A stretch of 6,061 bases of DNA, taken from NCBI GenBank assembly GCA_003451715.1, contig DMJN01000020.1, positions 1 through 6,061 of the forward strand, written 5' to 3'. This document shows, one piece after another, positions 1-5,733 of the stretch. The notes below the pieces were generated by a model that did not search any database, was not told the origin of the DNA, and saw nothing but the letters and a program-made list of their open reading frames with translations. Position 1 is the stretch's first letter, and each line of letters begins with the position of its first letter. A program made the position numbers and the translations under genes. The stretch is from Gammaproteobacteria bacterium. Lineage in GTDB: Bacteria; Pseudomonadota; Gammaproteobacteria; Pseudomonadales; Pseudohongiellaceae.

Positions 1-17
1 CCAACCGAATTTCTTGT

Positions 18-44
18 TTGATCAGCATTTCCTGCGATTGATCA
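18..44. repeat. Paired TTGATCA direct repeats upstream of tolC-like gene
   Basis: TTGATCA occurs at 18-24 and again at 38-44, so the palindromic cores TGATCA are 20 bases apart, about two helical turns, ending 32 bases before the chosen start codon. The spacing would suit binding of a dimeric regulator on one DNA face, but I do not recognise it as any known operator. Seven-base repeats can arise by chance. Confidence 0.3.
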
Positions 45-60
45 ACACATTCTTTTTACC

Positions 61-68
61 AGAAAGGA
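61..68 (+). promoter_or_regulatory. Ribosome-binding site of the tolC-like gene
   Basis: AGAAAGGA ends eight bases before the ATG at 77. It is the clearest Shine-Dalgarno-like sequence in the window and decides between ATG 77 and the upstream in-frame TTG at 14. Confidence 0.7.
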
Positions 69-76
69 TACGAACT

Positions 77-1477
77 ATGGGACGTATAGCGAAGTTTATT
101 GGAATTTTATTAGTAGGCAGTTTGAGTAGTACGCTGAGCTATGGCGATGATTTAATCACTATTCTGCAACTGGCGTTGGATAACGATCCGACGCTTAAAC
201 AGGCGCAGGCCAGCTATCGCGCCAATCGTGAAAACGTCATTCAAAGTCGTTCAGCACTGTTGCCGGGATTGCGTATCACAGGCCAAACCACGCGCCAGAC
301 TAGTGGGCCTACCGACTCCATATACGCCAATACCATTGATCCTCTCACCGGAAATATCGTAAGCACGCGTATCGAGGATGATCACAGTTTCCGACCAGGT
401 CTAAATTCCCACAACTGGGGAGTAGGCATAAACCAGAGCGTGTTTAATCTGGCCAACTGGTACAACTTTCAAAGCGCGCAGGCCGTTGACAAGGCGGACG
501 CCGTGCAACTAGCTGCCCAGGAACAGGATCTGATCATGCGGGTGGCCACGGCCTATTTCGATGTACTGCGGGCCCTGGATCTTCTGGATACCAATAACCA
601 GGAAGAGGAAGCGGCATTGCGCTCATTGGAGCAGACTCAGCAACGCGAGGCCGTTGGCCTGGTAGCCATCACCGATGTCTATGACAGCCAGGCAGCCTAT
701 GACCTGGCGCGTAACACGACGATATTGCAACAAGACCTCTTGCAATCCCGCTACGAAGCATTGGAAGCGATCACCGGCCAACCCCATCCGAACGTCGAGG
801 TGCTGCGTGAAGACTTCCCGATCATCGAAGTCGACGGCAGTCTCAATGAGTGGGAACGGGAGGCAGATGCCAATAGTCTGCAGGTGGCGGCGGCAGAATA
901 CAATCTGGATGCTTCCCGCAAGAATCTGCGTGCTCGTAAATCCGATCACCTACCGACTATCGACCTGCAGGGAATCTGGGCTCATGTCGTCACAGCTCCC
1001 ATTGAAGTTGGTGGTCTCCGATACTCAAGCGGCGCCACTGACCGAACCCAACTTGCGCTCAATCTGACTATACCCCTATACTCCGGAGGTGCCACACGCT
1101 CTAGAAGACGGGCAGCCGAGTACAATGTCAACGTGGCACAGGAATCACTCGAACTAACCAAGCGCCAGCTCACTCAGAATATTCGCAATGCCTATCGTCG
1201 CGTGAATACCGACGTGCTGGTTATCGCACAGCGCCAGCAATCCATAACCTCCGCACAGAGTAGGCTGGATGCTACCGAGTTGGGTGCTGAAGTGGGTACT
1301 CGTAACATCGTTGAAGTATTGCTCGCCAGGGAAAATCTGTATCAGGCGCTGCGCTTATATGCAGATGCCCGCTATCAGTATGTAGTCGATAGTTTGCTCT
1401 TAAAGCAGGTTGCGGGCATTTTGACGCCACAAGACATTATCGACCTCAATGAGTGGTTGCAGGAAAATACTCTTTAG
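77..1477 (+). CDS. tolC: TolC-family outer-membrane channel protein
   Basis: This is the trimeric outer-membrane channel that joins inner-membrane pumps (RND, MFS, ABC or type I secretion) to the cell exterior through a periplasmic tunnel. The 466-residue product has two outer-membrane-efflux repeats, roughly residues 24-235 and 255-455. Segments shared with E. coli TolC are VGLVAITDV at 193-201, HLPTIDL at 291-297, IPLYSGG at 332-338 and VGTRNIVEVL at 406-415. Residues 1-23 form a signal peptide (basic MGRIAK, a hydrophobic core, likely cleavage after SYG). Two polar insertions, about 74-113 and 303-325, fit the barrel and its surface loops. The protein lacks the long C-terminal tail of E. 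coli TolC. I chose ATG 77 because AGAAAGGA at 61-68 is a good ribosome-binding site and the signal peptide starts there. An in-frame TTG at 14 would bury it. No pump or adaptor gene is visible, so the exported substrate is unknown. Confidence 0.93.
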   Translation: MGRIAKFIGILLVGSLSSTLSYGDDLITILQLALDNDPTLKQAQASYRANRENVIQSRSALLPGLRITGQTTRQTSGPTDSIYANTIDPLTGNIVSTRIEDDHSFRPGLNSHNWGVGINQSVFNLANWYNFQSAQAVDKADAVQLAAQEQDLIMRVATAYFDVLRALDLLDTNNQEEEAALRSLEQTQQREAVGLVAITDVYDSQAAYDLARNTTILQQDLLQSRYEALEAITGQPHPNVEVLREDFPIIEVDGSLNEWEREADANSLQVAAAEYNLDASRKNLRARKSDHLPTIDLQGIWAHVVTAPIEVGGLRYSSGATDRTQLALNLTIPLYSGGATRSRRRAAEYNVNVAQESLELTKRQLTQNIRNAYRRVNTDVLVIAQRQQSITSAQSRLDATELGAEVGTRNIVEVLLARENLYQALRLYADARYQYVVDSLLLKQVAGILTPQDIIDLNEWLQENTL

Positions 1478-1497
1478 AAAGTAACTGAATTGGATCT

Positions 1498-1530
1498 AAA
1501 AAAGCCATAACATCATTGTGGCTTTTTTTT
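1498..1530 (+). terminator. Intrinsic terminator after tolC-like gene
   Basis: A run of six A (1498-1503) leads into GCCATAA (1504-1510), a CATCA loop (1511-1515), TTGTGGC (1516-1522) and eight T (1523-1530). The seven-pair stem has one G-U pair and extends by six A-U pairs. It starts 20 bases after the tolC-like stop codon. The flanking A and T runs mean it could also work on the opposite strand. It separates tolC transcription from the aminotransferase-queG unit. Confidence 0.92.
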
Positions 1531-1545
1531 GGTTTTTTATAAATT

Positions 1546-1554
1546 TGCTAAGAT
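1546..1554 (+). promoter_or_regulatory. Possible extended -10 promoter for aminotransferase-queG
   Basis: TGC followed by TAAGAT lies just downstream of the terminator and fits an extended -10 element with four of six consensus bases in the hexamer. No good -35 box lies at the right distance. A transcript from here would have a leader of about 105 bases. A promoter is expected somewhere in 1531-1667 because of the strong terminator upstream, but this assignment is weak. Confidence 0.2.
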
Positions 1555-1602
1555 TGTCATTGCCGGGTGGGCTCTAAGTCCCAATCTGTAACGGCACTGA
1601 GT

Positions 1603-1656
1603 ATGATCGAGGCAATCGGTCGAATCGACAGGAATAACGGTGGTGAAGACGAGTGA
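1603..1656 (+). other. Possible 17-codon leader ORF before aminotransferase
   Basis: An ATG at 1603 opens a short frame encoding MIEAIGRIDRNNGGEDE and closing at TGA 1654-1656, 11 bases before the aminotransferase TTG start. It has no convincing ribosome-binding site and its composition resembles no leader peptide I know. It may be chance. If translated, its termination next to the weak TTG start could influence initiation there. Confidence 0.15.
1606..1632 (+). repeat. Three ATCG-headed 9-base direct repeats
   Basis: ATCGAGGCA, ATCGGTCGA and ATCGACAGG follow one another exactly, so ATCG recurs every nine bases at 1606, 1615 and 1624. Within it GTCGA-A-TCGAC (1619-1629) is a perfect five-base inverted repeat around one A. 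It lies in the leader of the aminotransferase gene. No known binding site is recognised. Confidence 0.25.
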
Positions 1657-1667
1657 GAGAATCCTAA

Positions 1668-2807
1668 TTGAAAAGTAAACTGCCAACCGTCGGTACAACA
1701 ATCTTTACCGTGATGTCGAAGATGGCGCTGGACCACAACGCCATCAACCTGTCGCAGGGTTATCCTGACTTTGAGTGCCCGGAACGGCTCAGAGCACTCG
1801 TCGCTAAACATTTATACGATGGAAAGAACCAGTATCCACCCATGGCAGGTATTCCCTTACTTCGGCAGGAGATTGCGAACAAGGTCAAGCGGCACTATCA
1901 ATTTGATGCTGACGCGGAGACAGAGATAACAGTTACTTCCGGTGCCACCGAGGCGATTTTCGATGCCGCACAGGCCTCTGTAGGGCAAGGGGATGAAGTC
2001 ATTGTCTTCGACCCGGCTTATGATTCTTATGAGCCGGCAATAAGCTTGGCAGGTGCCAGAGCGGTGCATCTATCGCTTGAACTACCTGACTACCATATCG
2101 ACTGGAACCGGGTTGAAGACGCCATTACGGAAAAAACCCGGTTGGTTATTATCAATACGCCGAACAATCCCTGCGGTTCACTTCTCGATCGCAATGACAT
2201 GGACGAACTCGCTACGTTGATTCGTGACAGAGATATTCTTGTGCTATCTGATGAAGTGTACGAACACATGGTCTACGATGGTCAACGACATGAAAGCGTG
2301 CTACGCCATCCTGAGCTCAGTCAAAAATGCTTCGCTATTTTCTCTTTCGGAAAAACTTATCATGCGACTGGGTGGAAGATTGCTTACTGCATCTCGAGTA
2401 AATCTCTTACAGAAGAGTTTCGAAAAGTTCATCAGTTTGTCACTTTTACGACTTCCAGCTTTGTCCAATACGGCATCGCTGAATTTATGAGCGAGTGTCC
2501 CGAGCATGCTGAGGAACTACCGCTCTTCTATGAGAAAAAGCGCGACACATTCTGCGAACTGGTTTCCGATTCACGTTTTACTTTTGCGCCTTCCCGCGGA
2601 ACCTATTTTCAATTACTGGACTACAGCGAAATAAGTGATAAGCCGGACACAGAATTTGCCAATGAGTTAACACGGGAAAAGGGAGTGGCAGCGATACCAT
2701 TGGCGCCTTTCTATGAACAGCCACCAGATACTCGAATCTTGCGCTTCTGCTTCTGCAAAGATGACTCCACACTGGAGCAGGCTGCGGAAATACTCCGTAG
2801 CTTGTAA
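1668..2807 (+). CDS. PLP-dependent aminotransferase, methionine aminotransferase (YbdL) type
   Basis: This is a fold-type I, class I/II aminotransferase, cytosolic, PLP-dependent, 379 residues against 386 recalled for E. coli YbdL, which prefers methionine and some aromatic amino acids. Visible landmarks are SKLPTVGTTIF at 3-13, INLSQGYPDF at 26-35, SGATEAIF at 91-98, NTPNNP at 163-168, SDEVYEH at 194-200, the PLP lysine K229 in SFGKTYHATGW, and the substrate-carboxylate arginine R359 in LRFCF. The family also includes kynurenine aminotransferases, so the substrate is inferred. Start choice: an in-frame TAA (1665-1667) directly precedes TTG 1668, so TTG is the first possible start in this frame, and it keeps the conserved SKLP segment. 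The ribosome-binding site (GAGAGA, 1655-1660) is weak. A frameshifted longer N-terminus is possible (see findings). queG follows after 17 bases and is probably cotranscribed. Confidence 0.9.
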   Translation: MKSKLPTVGTTIFTVMSKMALDHNAINLSQGYPDFECPERLRALVAKHLYDGKNQYPPMAGIPLLRQEIANKVKRHYQFDADAETEITVTSGATEAIFDAAQASVGQGDEVIVFDPAYDSYEPAISLAGARAVHLSLELPDYHIDWNRVEDAITEKTRLVIINTPNNPCGSLLDRNDMDELATLIRDRDILVLSDEVYEHMVYDGQRHESVLRHPELSQKCFAIFSFGKTYHATGWKIAYCISSKSLTEEFRKVHQFVTFTTSSFVQYGIAEFMSECPEHAEELPLFYEKKRDTFCELVSDSRFTFAPSRGTYFQLLDYSEISDKPDTEFANELTREKGVAAIPLAPFYEQPPDTRILRFCFCKDDSTLEQAAEILRSL

Positions 2808-2824
2808 CGCTTAGCAGACACATC

Positions 2825-3883
2825 ATGACAGAATTAGACCTTCCTCAGCTCGCTTTAGATATCAAAGCATGGGGAGCAGATCTCGGTTTTCAGCAAATAG
2901 CCATAACGAATGTCGATTTGACGAACTATGCAGGCCACCTTGAAGCCTGGATCGATAACAAATATCACGGTGTCATGCAGTACATGGCTGAGAACCACCA
3001 GAAACGTTGCCACCCGGATCAGCTACTGCCTGGCACCTTGCGTGTCATCACCGCTCGCATGGACTATGCCCTCGATGCGGATAACTCCCTGGCACCCCTG
3101 CAGGAAAGGGACAAAGCCTATGTCTCCCGCTACGCCAGAGGCCGTGATTATCACAAACTCATTCGTAAGCGCCTGCAACAGCTCGCCAATAGAATTGAAG
3201 ATACTACGGGTTCATTCGGATATCGCGCCTTCGTTGACAGTGCGCCAGTACTTGAACGCGCTCTAGCCGAGAAATCCGGTATGGGCTGGATTGGCAAGAA
3301 TACCATGCTGATCAACAAGCAAGCTGGTTCCTGGTTTTTCCTGGGTGAGCTGTTTACCGACCTGCCTTTGCCAACCGATACACAGGATGGTGACCATTGC
3401 GGTACCTGTAATGCGTGCCTGGATATCTGTCCGACTCAGGCTTTCGTAGAACCCAATCTGCTCGATGCTACTCGGTGCATTTCCTATCTAACTATTGAGC
3501 TCAGAGATTCGATTCCGGAAGAATTTCGCAAGTTGATGGGCAATCGAATCTTCGGTTGTGACGATTGCCAGCTGGTGTGTCCCTGGAACAAGTTTACCCA
3601 TGTCACTAAAGAAGAGGACTTTACGCCACGGCACTGCCTGGATGACGTCGGCCTGGTGGAGCTATTTCAATGGACTGAACAGGAGTTTCTCGAGAAGACG
3701 GCTGGCTCACCAATCCGACGAATTGGCTACGAATGTTGGTTGAGAAATATTGCAGTGGCTTTAGGAAACGCAGATTTTTCGGAACAGCTTGTTGCCGCCC
3801 TGCGAACAAAGGCAGATCATCCTTCGGCGATGGTTCGAGAACACGTTCAATGGGCTCTCAAACAACACAGTAGTAGTTACTAA
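2825..3883 (+). CDS. queG: Epoxyqueuosine reductase QueG
   Basis: QueG performs the last step of queuosine synthesis, reducing epoxyqueuosine to queuosine at the wobble base of GUN-decoding tRNAs. It uses a cobalamin cofactor and two [4Fe-4S] clusters in the cytosol. The 352-residue product aligns along its length with my recollection of E. coli QueG (379 residues), ending earlier at the C-terminus. Residues 1-185 form the cobalamin-binding part, with YVSRYARGRDYHK at 99-111, FVDSAPVLER at 136-145 (D138 corresponds to the conserved acid thought to donate a proton) and SGMGWIGKNT at 151-160. The cluster cysteines are C192, C195, C198 and C202, then C245, C248 and C252, with conserved C218 between. 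The C-terminal part resembles the HEAT-like repeat region. All key residues are present. The ATG lies 17 bases after the aminotransferase stop without a clear ribosome-binding site, suggesting expression from the upstream unit. Confidence 0.95.
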   Translation: MTELDLPQLALDIKAWGADLGFQQIAITNVDLTNYAGHLEAWIDNKYHGVMQYMAENHQKRCHPDQLLPGTLRVITARMDYALDADNSLAPLQERDKAYVSRYARGRDYHKLIRKRLQQLANRIEDTTGSFGYRAFVDSAPVLERALAEKSGMGWIGKNTMLINKQAGSWFFLGELFTDLPLPTDTQDGDHCGTCNACLDICPTQAFVEPNLLDATRCISYLTIELRDSIPEEFRKLMGNRIFGCDDCQLVCPWNKFTHVTKEEDFTPRHCLDDVGLVELFQWTEQEFLEKTAGSPIRRIGYECWLRNIAVALGNADFSEQLVAALRTKADHPSAMVREHVQWALKQHSSSY

Positions 3884-3918
3884 CGCTTATTACCTGGCAT
3901 TGCATTGTCAGACTTTGT

Positions 3919-4464
3919 TCAATCAAGTGTAATGAAATGTTCCCGGTAGTATTTGAGTTCATTCACTGAATCCTTGATGTCGTCCATCGCCTGGTGCGCA
4001 CCCTGCTTAACCAGGCCTTCCAAGATCTGTGGTTTCCAACGACGCACCAATTCCTTTATTGAACTCACATCCAGGTTTCGATAATGAAAGAAAGCTTCCA
4101 GTTCGGGCATGTAGTTAGCCATAAAACGACGATCCTGACAGATGCTGTTGCCGCAAAGTGGGGAAGCATTTCTAGTCGAGTGCTGAGAGAGGAATTCGAT
4201 GGTTTGAAGTTCTGCCTCTCGTTCATCGATGTCGCTGTTTTTAACTCTTTCTATCATCCCTGACTCACCGTGGTGTTTCTGATTCCAGTCGTCCATGGCA
4301 TCCAGCATCTCATTCGACTGCTTGATCGCCAGTATGGGCCCTTCAGCCAGAATATTCAGTTCCGGATCGGTAACCAGGGTGGCAATTTCGATTATGCGAT
4401 CTGTATTGGGAACAAGACCGGTCATTTCCAGATCCAACCAGATGAGATTCAGGGATTTATCCAT
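3919..4464 (-). CDS. orn: Oligoribonuclease (DEDDh 3'-5' exonuclease)
   Basis: Orn degrades RNA fragments of two to a few nucleotides, chiefly dinucleotides, to mononucleotides. It finishes mRNA decay and, in c-di-GMP-using bacteria, clears pGpG. It is a cytosolic homodimer needing divalent metal. The 181-residue product is full length and closely matches E. coli and Pseudomonas Orn. Catalytic residues seen are D11 and E13 in [10 protein letters not shown]111 in [10 protein letters not shown], and H157 and D162 in HQAMDD. Conserved [11 protein letters not shown] (23-33), ILAEGP (38-43) and YFHYR-like [10 protein letters not shown] (126-135) are present. It converges on queG across 35 bases with no terminator that I can see, and is divergent from rsgA, the same arrangement as in E. 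coli. No clear ribosome-binding site precedes the ATG. The start agrees with the family N-terminus. Confidence 0.97.
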   Translation of the reverse strand: MDKSLNLIWLDLEMTGLVPNTDRIIEIATLVTDPELNILAEGPILAIKQSNEMLDAMDDWNQKHHGESGMIERVKNSDIDEREAELQTIEFLSQHSTRNASPLCGNSICQDRRFMANYMPELEAFFHYRNLDVSSIKELVRRWKPQILEGLVKQGAHQAMDDIKDSVNELKYYREHFITLD

Positions 4465-4513
4465 AGTGAGTTGTCGCTTGATTTATGACCTGTTTGTGGC
4501 TTAAGTGATGCCG

Positions 4514-4522
4514 ATTGTAGCA
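4514..4522 (-). promoter_or_regulatory. Candidate extended -10 promoter for orn
   Basis: Read on the minus strand the sequence is TGCTACAAT: a TGn extension joined to TACAAT, five of six consensus bases. Transcription would start near 4507 and give a leader of about 43 bases to the orn ATG. No good -35 box is found, which extended -10 promoters can tolerate. Confidence 0.4.
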
Positions 4523-4542
4523 AAGCTTCAATTACTGGAATA

Positions 4543-4551
4543 TGCCATAAT
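4543..4551 (+). promoter_or_regulatory. Candidate extended -10 promoter for rsgA
   Basis: TGCCATAAT fits a TGn extension plus CATAAT, five of six consensus bases, with no clear -35 box. It would give a leader of about 120 bases to rsgA. A second -10-like TAGAAT sits closer at 4621-4626, also without a matching -35 box. I cannot choose between them from sequence alone. Confidence 0.25.
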
Positions 4552-4677
4552 CGCGACTCCTTGCATCCGGGCGCTTTCAATACCATCACTTTCGATCACA
4601 GAATCTCAATCGGATCACCTTAGAATAGGACTGCACGTAGTCACGCTATAGAGTGCTGGTTCTGTTAAGAACACTTA

Positions 4678-5682
4678 ATGAGCAAACGACGACTAAGCAA
4701 GCAACAGCAATCACGCATCGCCGAGAAACAACAGAAAGAAATTGTTGCTGATACCGAAGTGGGATCGGGTGGAAACGTCGCCAGCAACAAGTGCAATGGT
4801 CGCGTCATCAGCCACTTCGGGCATCAACTGGACGTTGAAACTCTCAATACACCAGAATCACCCCGCCTAGTTCGCTGTCGTCAGCGAGCCAACCTGCCCG
4901 ATCTGGTCACTGGAGATCTGGTGGTGTGGGAAAAGGATACTGAGGAGAATGGAATAATCGTGGCGGTGGCGGAACGGGAGAATATGTTTGCGCGTCCCGA
5001 TGCGAGCGGCAATGTGAAAGCGGTAGCTGCCAATATCGACATCGTGCTGGTGGTTTTCGCCGTGCTTCCCAAGGCCTTCATGAACCTGATCGATCGATAC
5101 CTCGTGGCAATTCACAAGCTAGAGCTGGAGCCACTGCTGGTGCTGAATAAGTCCGATCTGCTGAATGAGGAGAATTCAACAGAATTGGGCAAGATGTTGT
5201 CGATATACCAATCCCTAGGTTACCCGACTTATACCCTCTCCGCTCTCACGGGTGATGGGGTTGCGCGCCTGGAAGAGGCTTTGTCCGGCAGGACTACCGT
5301 GCTGGTGGGGCAATCCGGGGTAGGCAAATCTTCTCTGATCAACCGCTTGGGATTGGCAGAAATGACCAAAGTTGGCGAGCTGTCTGAGGGGAAATACAAG
5401 GGCACGCATAAGACCACTACTGCCAGGCTGTATCACCTGAATAACTGTGATGTAATCGACTCGCCTGGAATTCGGGAGTTCAATCTTGGCCAACTCTCCC
5501 AGCAACAACTGCTCCGTGGTTTCAGGGAGTTACAGGATTTTGCCGGTGCCTGTAAATTCAGGGATTGTTCACACCAGTCCGAACCGGGGTGTGCTATCCG
5601 GGAAGCAGTGAAACGGGGGGAGGTATTTCCGGAACGACTGGAGAGTTACCTGCGAATTTTAAGGATGATGGAAAATCCTTGA
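4678..5682 (+). CDS. rsgA: Ribosome small-subunit biogenesis GTPase RsgA
   Basis: RsgA (YjeQ) is a GTPase that binds the 30S subunit late in assembly, checks the decoding centre and helps release RbfA. The 334-residue product has a basic N-terminal tail (MSKRRLSKQQ), an OB-fold domain at about 38-105, and the circularly permuted GTPase order that marks the family: G4 NKSD at 157-160, G5-like SALTGDG at 188-194, P-loop GQSGVGKSS at 211-219, switch I TTT at 246-248 and G3 DSPG at 261-264. A C-terminal zinc site follows with C292, C297, H299 and C305. It lacks the extended tail recalled for E. coli RsgA (350 residues) but is otherwise complete. The ATG has only a weak site, AAGAA (4667-4671), six bases upstream. 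It is divergent from orn and followed after 51 bases by a sulfurtransferase gene. Confidence 0.96.
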   Translation: MSKRRLSKQQQSRIAEKQQKEIVADTEVGSGGNVASNKCNGRVISHFGHQLDVETLNTPESPRLVRCRQRANLPDLVTGDLVVWEKDTEENGIIVAVAERENMFARPDASGNVKAVAANIDIVLVVFAVLPKAFMNLIDRYLVAIHKLELEPLLVLNKSDLLNEENSTELGKMLSIYQSLGYPTYTLSALTGDGVARLEEALSGRTTVLVGQSGVGKSSLINRLGLAEMTKVGELSEGKYKGTHKTTTARLYHLNNCDVIDSPGIREFNLGQLSQQQLLRGFRELQDFAGACKFRDCSHQSEPGCAIREAVKRGEVFPERLESYLRILRMMENP

Positions 5683-5717
5683 GTCGATCAAGGTAGAATA
5701 GACATCGAGTGGCTCGA
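5658..5717 (+). other. Alternative hairpins across the rsgA stop codon and following gap
   Basis: Three small stems are visible. AAGGAT (5661-5666) pairs with ATCCTT (5675-5680) around an eight-base loop. CCTTGA (5677-5682) pairs with TCAAGG (5688-5693) around GTCGA. TCGAG (5705-5709) pairs with CTCGA (5713-5717) around TGG. The first two share CCTT and cannot form together. No T run follows, so this is not a standard terminator. A regulatory role is only inferred. Confidence 0.35.
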
Positions 5718-5733
5718 CCTACTTTAGAACACC

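Noticed and set aside
14..76. In-frame TTG at 14 as the start of the tolC-like gene, adding 21 residues
   Set aside because: It would place MFDQHFLRLINTFF before a normal signal peptide, and the good ribosome-binding site sits before ATG 77.
623..949. Open frame of 108 codons on the minus strand inside the tolC-like gene
   Set aside because: It lies wholly antisense to a well-conserved gene, has no recognisable domain, and looks like a codon-bias shadow.
2928..3266. Open frame of 112 codons on the plus strand inside queG
   Set aside because: It overlaps conserved QueG sequence in another frame and its product has no family features.
3884..3918. Terminator between the convergent genes queG and orn
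   Set aside because: I looked for a stem with a T run on either strand and found none. The gap has only very short imperfect pairings.
4132..4161. Cysteine in [10 protein letters not shown] of Orn where E. coli has glycine
   Set aside because: Pseudomonas Orn, as I recall it, also has cysteine at this position, so it is normal variation beside the catalytic aspartate.
4270..4504. Two overlapping plus-strand frames opposite the orn start
   Set aside because: They are antisense to conserved Orn catalytic sequence and no ribosome-binding site or domain supports them.
5089..5098. Ten-base palindrome ATCGATCGAT
   Set aside because: It encodes part of the conserved LIDRY segment of RsgA, which explains the bases.
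5215..5508. Open frame of 97 codons on the minus strand inside rsgA
   Set aside because: It is antisense to the P-loop and G3 regions of RsgA and has no independent signs of coding.
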